A DNA stretch of 64,000 nt from Bradyrhizobium sp. 21 (GTDB lineage: Bacteria; Pseudomonadota; Alphaproteobacteria; Rhizobiales; Xanthobacteraceae). Positions 59,397 through 64,000 of this stretch are shown one piece after another. The position numbers were made by a program, and so were the translations under genes. The DNA lies in contig NZ_JADPJG010000031.1 in NCBI RefSeq assembly GCF_023073335.1, positions 237,845 to 301,844 of the forward strand, read 5' to 3'. Numbering within the stretch: the first letter of the stretch is position 1; every line of letters starts with the position of its first letter. Under the pieces are notes generated by a model. The model saw nothing but the letters and a program-made list of their open reading frames with translations, did no database searches and had not been told where the DNA came from.

Positions 59397-60340
59397 ACGA
59401 GCGCAAGCCAGTCGTGCTGGTGACGGGTGCGAGCGGTTTCGTCGGCGGTCATGTCGTGCCGGCGCTGGCGGGCGCGGGATGGTCGGTCCGCCGCGCGGTG
59501 CGCGGCCCGGAAGGCATGGACGACGAGGTCGTGATCGAAACGATCGGCCCTGAAACCGACTGGCAGGCCGCGCTTCAAGGCGTCGACGCCGTCGTTCATC
59601 TCGCCGCGCGCGTGCATCACAAGCACGAGGAGCATGCGGTCCAGCTCTACCGCAACGTCAATATCGCAGGCACGCTGCACCTGGCGCGCAGTGCGGCGAT
59701 GGCCGGCGTGAGCCAGTTCATCTTCATCAGCACCGTTCTCGTGCACGGCCGCAGCAACGAGGGCCGCGCGCCGTTCAGCGAGGACGATATCCTGACGCCG
59801 CGGGGCCTCTACGGCATGTCCAAAGCCGCGGCCGAGGCGGGCTTGAAGACGCTGGCGCGCGACAGCGCCATGAAGATCTCGGTTATCAGGCCGCCACTGG
59901 TCTATGGTGCGGGCGCAAAGGGCAATTTCGCGCTGCTGACGCGTGCCGTGAACCTCGGGCTGCCGCTGCCCTTTGCCGCGATCCGCAATCACCGCGCCTT
60001 CCTTGCCGTGCAGAACCTGTCGTCGTTCATCCTGCGCCGGCTCTCTCATCCCTATCCCGAGAGCAATTTCGAGATCTTCCTGGTGGCCGACAGGGAGCAG
60101 GTCTCGACGCCCGAATTCATCGAGCGGCTGGCCAAGGCTTCCGGCAAGAGCTCGCGGCTGTTCGGCATGCCGCCCGACCTGCTCAGCACGCTGCTGAGCG
60201 TGATGGGCCGGCATGATGCGCATGACAGCCTGATCGGCTCGCTCGAGCTCAACCTCGCCAAGGCGATCGCAACCGGCTGGCAGCCGCAGGTCACTCTCGA
60301 CGAGGGCTTGCGGCTGGCGCTGTCGGCTCAGGACGCCTGA
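59393..60340 (+). CDS. NAD-dependent epimerase/reductase (WbpV/WreQ-like)
   Basis: 315-residue extended SDR: TGASGFVGGHVVPAL, HLAARVHHKHEEH, STVLVHGRS and catalytic YGMSKAAAE. Relatives WbpV and rhizobial WreQ reduce the 4-keto group of the WbpM/WreV product to UDP-QuiNAc. It begins four bases inside the GT4 gene and its end overlaps the convergent initiating-transferase gene by 13 bases. Assignment to WreQ is from context plus family likeness. Confidence 0.82.
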   Translation: MNERKPVVLVTGASGFVGGHVVPALAGAGWSVRRAVRGPEGMDDEVVIETIGPETDWQAALQGVDAVVHLAARVHHKHEEHAVQLYRNVNIAGTLHLARSAAMAGVSQFIFISTVLVHGRSNEGRAPFSEDDILTPRGLYGMSKAAAEAGLKTLARDSAMKISVIRPPLVYGAGAKGNFALLTRAVNLGLPLPFAAIRNHRAFLAVQNLSSFILRRLSHPYPESNFEIFLVADREQVSTPEFIERLAKASGKSSRLFGMPPDLLSTLLSVMGRHDAHDSLIGSLELNLAKAIATGWQPQVTLDEGLRLALSAQDA

Positions 60341-61347
60341 GGGCGGGAGAAGCGGCGCAGCACGAATCCGACCGTGATCGCGCCGGCGAGCAGGCAGACG
60401 ATCGTGATCGCCATCGAGCCGGCCCGCACGGTGACGATGGCAAGCAATGCCAGCACCAGATTGAGCGCGAACACCTCGCGAATCACTTGCCGAACCGTGA
60501 AGGCGTTGTCGGTGGCACGCTGATAGAAATGCGAGCGATGCGCCGACCAGAATTGTTCGCGGCGGGCGATGCGGCGAAACAGCGTGAGGGTGGCATCGAC
60601 GAGATAGTAGGCCGGCAGCAGCAGCGCCGCGGCGGCTTGTCCGTACCAGGCGAGCTCCAGCAGGCACCATCCGAGCAGAAGGCCAATCGGCAGGCTGCCG
60701 ACATCGCCCAGGAACACTTTTGCAACCGGTGTGTTGAAAGGCGCAAAACCGAGCATGGCGCCGCACAGCGTCGCGGCGATCAGCGCTGCCGGCCACGACA
60801 AATCGCCGAGCAGTCCCAGCAGCAGCAGCGCCGCGGTGACGGGCACCACCTCCGCCACCGTCATGAGGTCGAGCCCGTCCATGAAGTTGACGAGGTTCAC
60901 GAACCACACGCCCGCCAGCAGGATGAGGCCGCGCTCCAGCGCGAGCGGCAGCGCCGGCACGACGCGCGCGGTCTCGGGCGCGGTCAACACGACGGCGCCG
61001 ACCGCGGCAGCCTGCAGCACGAGGCGCACGAGCACCGGCAGCGACACGATGTCATCGGCAAATCCGACCAGGGCGATCAAGACCGTCGCGGCGATCAGCG
61101 CCGGCGGGATCGCGAGGTTCGCCCAGGCCGCCCAGACTGATGCGACCAGCAGCGTCGCGGCGATCACCGCGATGCCCGCACCCTGCGGGGTCGGGATACG
61201 ATGCGAGGACCGCGCGTTGGGCCGCGCCAATGCGTAGCGCTGGAGCAGGGGGCGGCTGGACCAGGTGATGACGGCCGATACCAGCGCGGCGATCGCAACG
61301 GCAAGCAGCGAGGGTAGGGTGCCGAGCGCGTCAACGGCCGCGTTCAC
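60328..61347 (-). CDS. Polyprenyl-phosphate sugar-1-phosphate transferase (WecA/WbpL/WreU-like)
   Basis: 339 residues from GTG 61347 (VNAAVDALGTLPSLL), which overlaps the preceding stop as GTGA. About eleven hydrophobic segments; the MraY/WecA motifs are FADDIVSLP, NLVNFMDGLDLMT and VAKVFLGDVGSLPIG plus a His-rich loop (RSHFYQRA). It moves an HexNAc-1-phosphate to undecaprenyl phosphate to start the O unit. With the dehydratase and reductase it fits the R. etli WreU/WreV/WreQ QuiNAc module. Confidence 0.87.
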   Translation of the reverse strand: MNAAVDALGTLPSLLAVAIAALVSAVITWSSRPLLQRYALARPNARSSHRIPTPQGAGIAVIAATLLVASVWAAWANLAIPPALIAATVLIALVGFADDIVSLPVLVRLVLQAAAVGAVVLTAPETARVVPALPLALERGLILLAGVWFVNLVNFMDGLDLMTVAEVVPVTAALLLLGLLGDLSWPAALIAATLCGAMLGFAPFNTPVAKVFLGDVGSLPIGLLLGWCLLELAWYGQAAAALLLPAYYLVDATLTLFRRIARREQFWSAHRSHFYQRATDNAFTVRQVIREVFALNLVLALLAIVTVRAGSMAITIVCLLAGAITVGFVLRRFSRPQAS

Positions 61348-62303
61348 TCCGGCACCCCGAGCGGCGCCGACCCTTGCGCGGCTTTCTCCGCGCTGAGGAT
61401 CCAGACCAGGCCGCCGACCGCGCCGACGATGAAGTACACGGCGCCGAACAGCAGCGAGACGTTGACGCCCTCGTTTGCGGCAAGTCCGGCGAAGCCGAAC
61501 GCGAGGCCCATGGTGGCTTCGCGCACGCCCCAGCCGGCAATCGAGATCGGCATCATCGTGATCAGCATCACCGGCGGCACGAGCACGAAGACATCGCTGA
61601 AGCCGACCGGTGCCGCGATCGACTGCACGACGCACCAGGCGACGACGACGGCCAGCACATGCACGGCGAGCGACAGGATCGCGACGGCCGGTCCGCGCGA
61701 GCGGCTGAAGATCACGCGGTTGGCGATCACGGCACAGGCGTGAATGTGATGCGTGGCCCACCAGGTTTTCAGCCAGTGCCATTTCAGCGCGCCGAACACC
61801 AGGAAGCCGAGGCCACCCGCGAGTGCCGCGAGGTCGACGAGCAGCAGCGCCGAGCGCCCGTGCGGATCGGCGATGAGGCTGTAGCTCCAGGGCAGGCTGG
61901 CGACGATGATGATCGCGAGCGCGATCAGGCCGATCGCGCGATCGACGAAGATCGAGTAGGTCGCAGCGCGCCAGCCGGCACCGGCGCGCGCGACCAGCCA
62001 CAGCCGCACCGCATCGCCGCCGATTGCCGAGGGCAGGGTCTGGTTGAAGAATGCGCCGATCACGTTGTAGCGCATGGCCCGGCCGAGCTCGAGCGGGGCG
62101 CCGCATGCGGCGCTGACCTCGCGCCAGCGCAACACGCCGACGAAGATTTGCAGGAACGTGATCGCGATCGCCAAGCCGATCCAGAACAGGCTGGTCACGG
62201 TGAAGCGCGAAAACAGTTCGGAGAGATCGACCTTGCGCAGCGCCAAATAGAGGAGCGCTCCGGAAATCAGGATCTTGGCCGTCGACAGCAGGATTCGGCG
62301 CAT
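61344..62303 (-). CDS. Flippase-like integral membrane protein (UPF0104/LPG synthase TM family)
   Basis: 319 residues from ATG 62303 (MRRILLSTAKILISGALLYL); an in-frame ATG at 62399 adds 32 polar residues. Eight or so hydrophobic segments; QTLPSAIGGDAVRLWLV and MPISIAGWGVREATMGLAF are the two signatures of the UPF0104 family (AglD, MprF membrane part). Such proteins are thought to flip or handle glycolipids. Translationally coupled to the initiating transferase gene, so a role in polyprenyl-linked glycan handling is likely. Confidence 0.82.
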   Translation of the reverse strand: MRRILLSTAKILISGALLYLALRKVDLSELFSRFTVTSLFWIGLAIAITFLQIFVGVLRWREVSAACGAPLELGRAMRYNVIGAFFNQTLPSAIGGDAVRLWLVARAGAGWRAATYSIFVDRAIGLIALAIIIVASLPWSYSLIADPHGRSALLLVDLAALAGGLGFLVFGALKWHWLKTWWATHHIHACAVIANRVIFSRSRGPAVAILSLAVHVLAVVVAWCVVQSIAAPVGFSDVFVLVPPVMLITMMPISIAGWGVREATMGLAFGFAGLAANEGVNVSLLFGAVYFIVGAVGGLVWILSAEKAAQGSAPLGVPE

Positions 62304-62480
62304 TTCGCCCGCATGTACAGGGTTTGCGAAGATAGAAGCAACCCGACGCGAGGCGTCGAATTCGGCCGCTTTGGTATGGTTTTGGCGCCGATCTTGCAAT
62401 AGCTGTCTCTCGGGCTATGGCGACCCCCTCGATCGCGCGGCCAAACAGGCGCCGCGAGCCAAGGGTTCCTTGGGAACAGG

Positions 62481-63047
62481 ATGACGGATCAGGCGATTTT
62501 GGCCACGGGTGCCGCCGACTTCATCGGCTTTCAGGTCGCCCGGCAGCTCCTGGGCGAGGGCCGGCCCGTCGTCGGGCCCGACAATCTCAACAGCTATTAC
62601 GATCCGGCGTCGAAACAGGCGCGCCTTGCGCCGTTGCGCGGCGATCTGTTCGCGAATGCCATCATGGCCGATCGGCCGATCCGGCTCTTTAACCATGGCA
62701 AAATGCGTCGCGGCTTCACCTATATTGACGACGTCACCCGTGTCGTGTCCAAGCTCATCGATCGGGTGCCCGCGGATGAGCTGGCTGCCGCAAATGCGCC
62801 GTCTAAGGTCGACAATGTCGGCAACCACCCTCCGGAAGAGCTGATGCATGTCGTCGGACTTCTGGAGCAGGAGCTGGGTCGGACGGCGGTCGAAGAATCG
62901 CTGCCGATGCAGCCGGAAGACGTTTTGGAAACGTTCGCGGATGTCGAGGATCTGATGCGCGACACCGGCTTTGCACCGTCAACGCCGATCGCGCACGGTG
63001 TTCGAAATTTTGTCACCTGGTCGCGACTACTTCAAGGTTTGAAATGA
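62481..63047 (+). pseudogene. Internally deleted UDP-glucuronate 4-epimerase-like gene
   Basis: 188 residues, against about 340 in the family. The first ~55 residues (GAADFIGFQVARQLL, DNLNSYYDP) are the Rossmann start, and from residue ~58 it jumps to AIMADRPIRLFNHGKMRRGF and the normal C-terminal half (FTYIDDVTRVV). The middle ~150 residues, with the catalytic Ser and YxxxK, are gone. Gly-to-Asp in the GAAGFIG motif and GLDN to GPDN also suggest decay. Reading frame is kept. Overlaps manC by four bases, so it may survive for coupling. Confidence 0.75.
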
Positions 63048-64000
63048 CGATGGACAAACGCATTATCCCCCTGATCATGTGCGGCGGTGCCGGAACGCGG
63101 CTGTGGCCGGCTTCGCGCGAGGTGCGCCCCAAGCAATTCCTGCCGCTGTTCGGTACGCGCTCGACCTTCCAGGACACGCTGCTGCGCGTGTCGGAGGCCT
63201 CGCTGTTCGATCGTCCGATCGTCATCACCAATGCGTCCTACCGCTTCATGGTGCTGGAGCAGCTCGCCGAGATCGGCATCGAGGCCGACGTGATCCTCGA
63301 GCCGATGCGGCGCGATTCCGGGCCGGCGATCGCCGCGGGCGCGGTGTTCGCGCAGAACCGCGCCAGCGACGCCATCGTGCTCGCGCTCGCCGCCGACCAC
63401 GTGGTGCAGGACAATGCTGCCTTTGTCGCGGCCTGCCGCGAAGGCCTCACTGCCGCGAGCGCCGGCCGCATCGTCACCTTCGGCGTCAAGCCGGAGCGGC
63501 CGGCGACCGAATACGGCTATATCAGCCCGGGCGAGATGATCTCCGGTGAGGTGCACGCGGTGGCGCGCTTCGTCGAGAAGCCGGATGCCGTGAAGGCCGC
63601 CGACTACGTCAATTCCGGCTATCTCTGGAACAGCGGCAACTTCATGTTCCCCGCCGCCGTGCTGCTCGACGAATACCGCAGGGTCGACGCGGCGAGCGTG
63701 GAGGCGATCTCCAATGCGGTGGCCAATGCCGGCCGCGATCTCGGCTTCGTGACGCTGGAGCCCGAGGCGTTCGGCGCGGCCAAGGCGATCTCGATCGACT
63801 ATGCCGTGATGGAGAAGACCTCGCGCGCAGCCGTCGTGCCGGTGTCCTGCGGCTGGTCCGACGTCGGCTCCTGGCACGCGGTGTGGGAATTGTCGGACAA
63901 GGACGCGCAAGGCAATGCCGCGCATGGCACCGCCGTGTTCGAAGACTCCCGCAACTGCAACGTCACCACCGATTCCGCGCTGGTCGCGCTCGAAGGCGTC
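63044..64000 (+). CDS. manC: Mannose-1-phosphate guanylyltransferase (3' end outside window)
   Basis: 319 codons visible from ATG 63044 (MTMDKRIIPLIMCGGAGTRL); ATG 63050 is an alternative. CGGAGTRLWPASR is the GTP-binding signature, FGVKPERPATEYGYI and FVEKPD follow as in ManC/XanB. Makes GDP-mannose from mannose-1-phosphate and GTP. The family is ~470 residues, often with a C-terminal mannose-6-phosphate isomerase domain that would lie beyond the window. Feeds the LpcC-like mannosyltransferase. Confidence 0.93.
   Translation, partial: MTMDKRIIPLIMCGGAGTRLWPASREVRPKQFLPLFGTRSTFQDTLLRVSEASLFDRPIVITNASYRFMVLEQLAEIGIEADVILEPMRRDSGPAIAAGAVFAQNRASDAIVLALAADHVVQDNAAFVAACREGLTAASAGRIVTFGVKPERPATEYGYISPGEMISGEVHAVARFVEKPDAVKAADYVNSGYLWNSGNFMFPAAVLLDEYRRVDAASVEAISNAVANAGRDLGFVTLEPEAFGAAKAISIDYAVMEKTSRAAVVPVSCGWSDVGSWHAVWELSDKDAQGNAAHGTAVFEDSRNCNVTTDSALVALEGV

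Overview
The window reads as a chromosomal segment of a Bradyrhizobium-like alphaproteobacterium. It has high GC, very strong third-position G/C bias, two complete branched-chain-amino-acid-type (Liv) ABC systems, a metK-ahcY pair, an LpcC-like LPS core glycosyltransferase, a WreV/WreQ/WreU-like QuiNAc module, and short palindromic intergenic repeats of the kind seen throughout Bradyrhizobium. I see no tRNA, rRNA, CRISPR array, intact insertion sequence or phage gene. Organism and functions are inferred by reading the sequence; no database was searched.

Region 1 (1-15.2 kb) is a surface-glycan locus. A truncated GT2 glycosyltransferase lies divergent to a plus-strand set: rfbF, rfbG, a C-methyltransferase and a Gfo/Idh/MocA oxidoreductase. 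This looks like a CDP-deoxysugar route with a C-methyl branch. Converging on it is a tight seven-gene minus-strand operon (12447 down to 5228): a CBS-GHMP kinase fusion, a NeuB synthase fused to a second TIM-barrel isomerase, a NeuA-type CMP-transferase, an SDR, a sugar isomerase and two more SDRs. Together they look like a pathway to an unusual CMP-activated 3-deoxy-ulosonic acid. A PaaK-like adenylate-forming enzyme and an AGE-family epimerase follow, divergently transcribed.

Region 2 (15.2-34.2 kb) is solute uptake and general metabolism. The first Liv system (livG, acyl-CoA synthetase, livH, livM, livK, livF; minus strand) lies divergent to a Crp/Fnr-type regulator. Next come a VOC protein, an MFS transporter, a HemD-like protein, purU and a small lipoprotein. 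The second Liv system (livK, H, M, G, F, plus strand) ends with a MetE-like (core methionine synthase family) gene and is preceded by a 519-bp leader holding a promoter-like site overlapped by a 9-bp inverted repeat.

Region 3 (34.2-48.8 kb) is mixed. It contains a secreted TPR-caspase protein, then an HTH-methyltransferase protein, metK and ahcY (S-adenosylmethionine cycle). Beyond these lie a membrane protein, a Baeyer-Villiger-type monooxygenase, small and frameshifted genes, an LpxO-like hydroxylase, a Spy/LTXXQ-like periplasmic protein, a SnoaL-like protein, an FAH-family hydrolase and an MsbA-like ABC exporter.

Region 4 (48.8-64 kb) is LPS core and O-antigen assembly: galE, an lpcC-like gene, a heptosyltransferase-like gene, hldD, hldE, an O-antigen ligase, then a QuiNAc-type module (WbpM/WreV-like dehydratase, WbuB-like GT4, WbpV/WreQ-like reductase, WbpL/WreU-like initiating transferase). 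A flippase-like membrane protein, an internally deleted UDP-glucuronate epimerase remnant and the start of manC (cut by the window end) complete it. Regions 1 and 4 therefore both serve the cell surface, with nutrient uptake and one-carbon metabolism between them.
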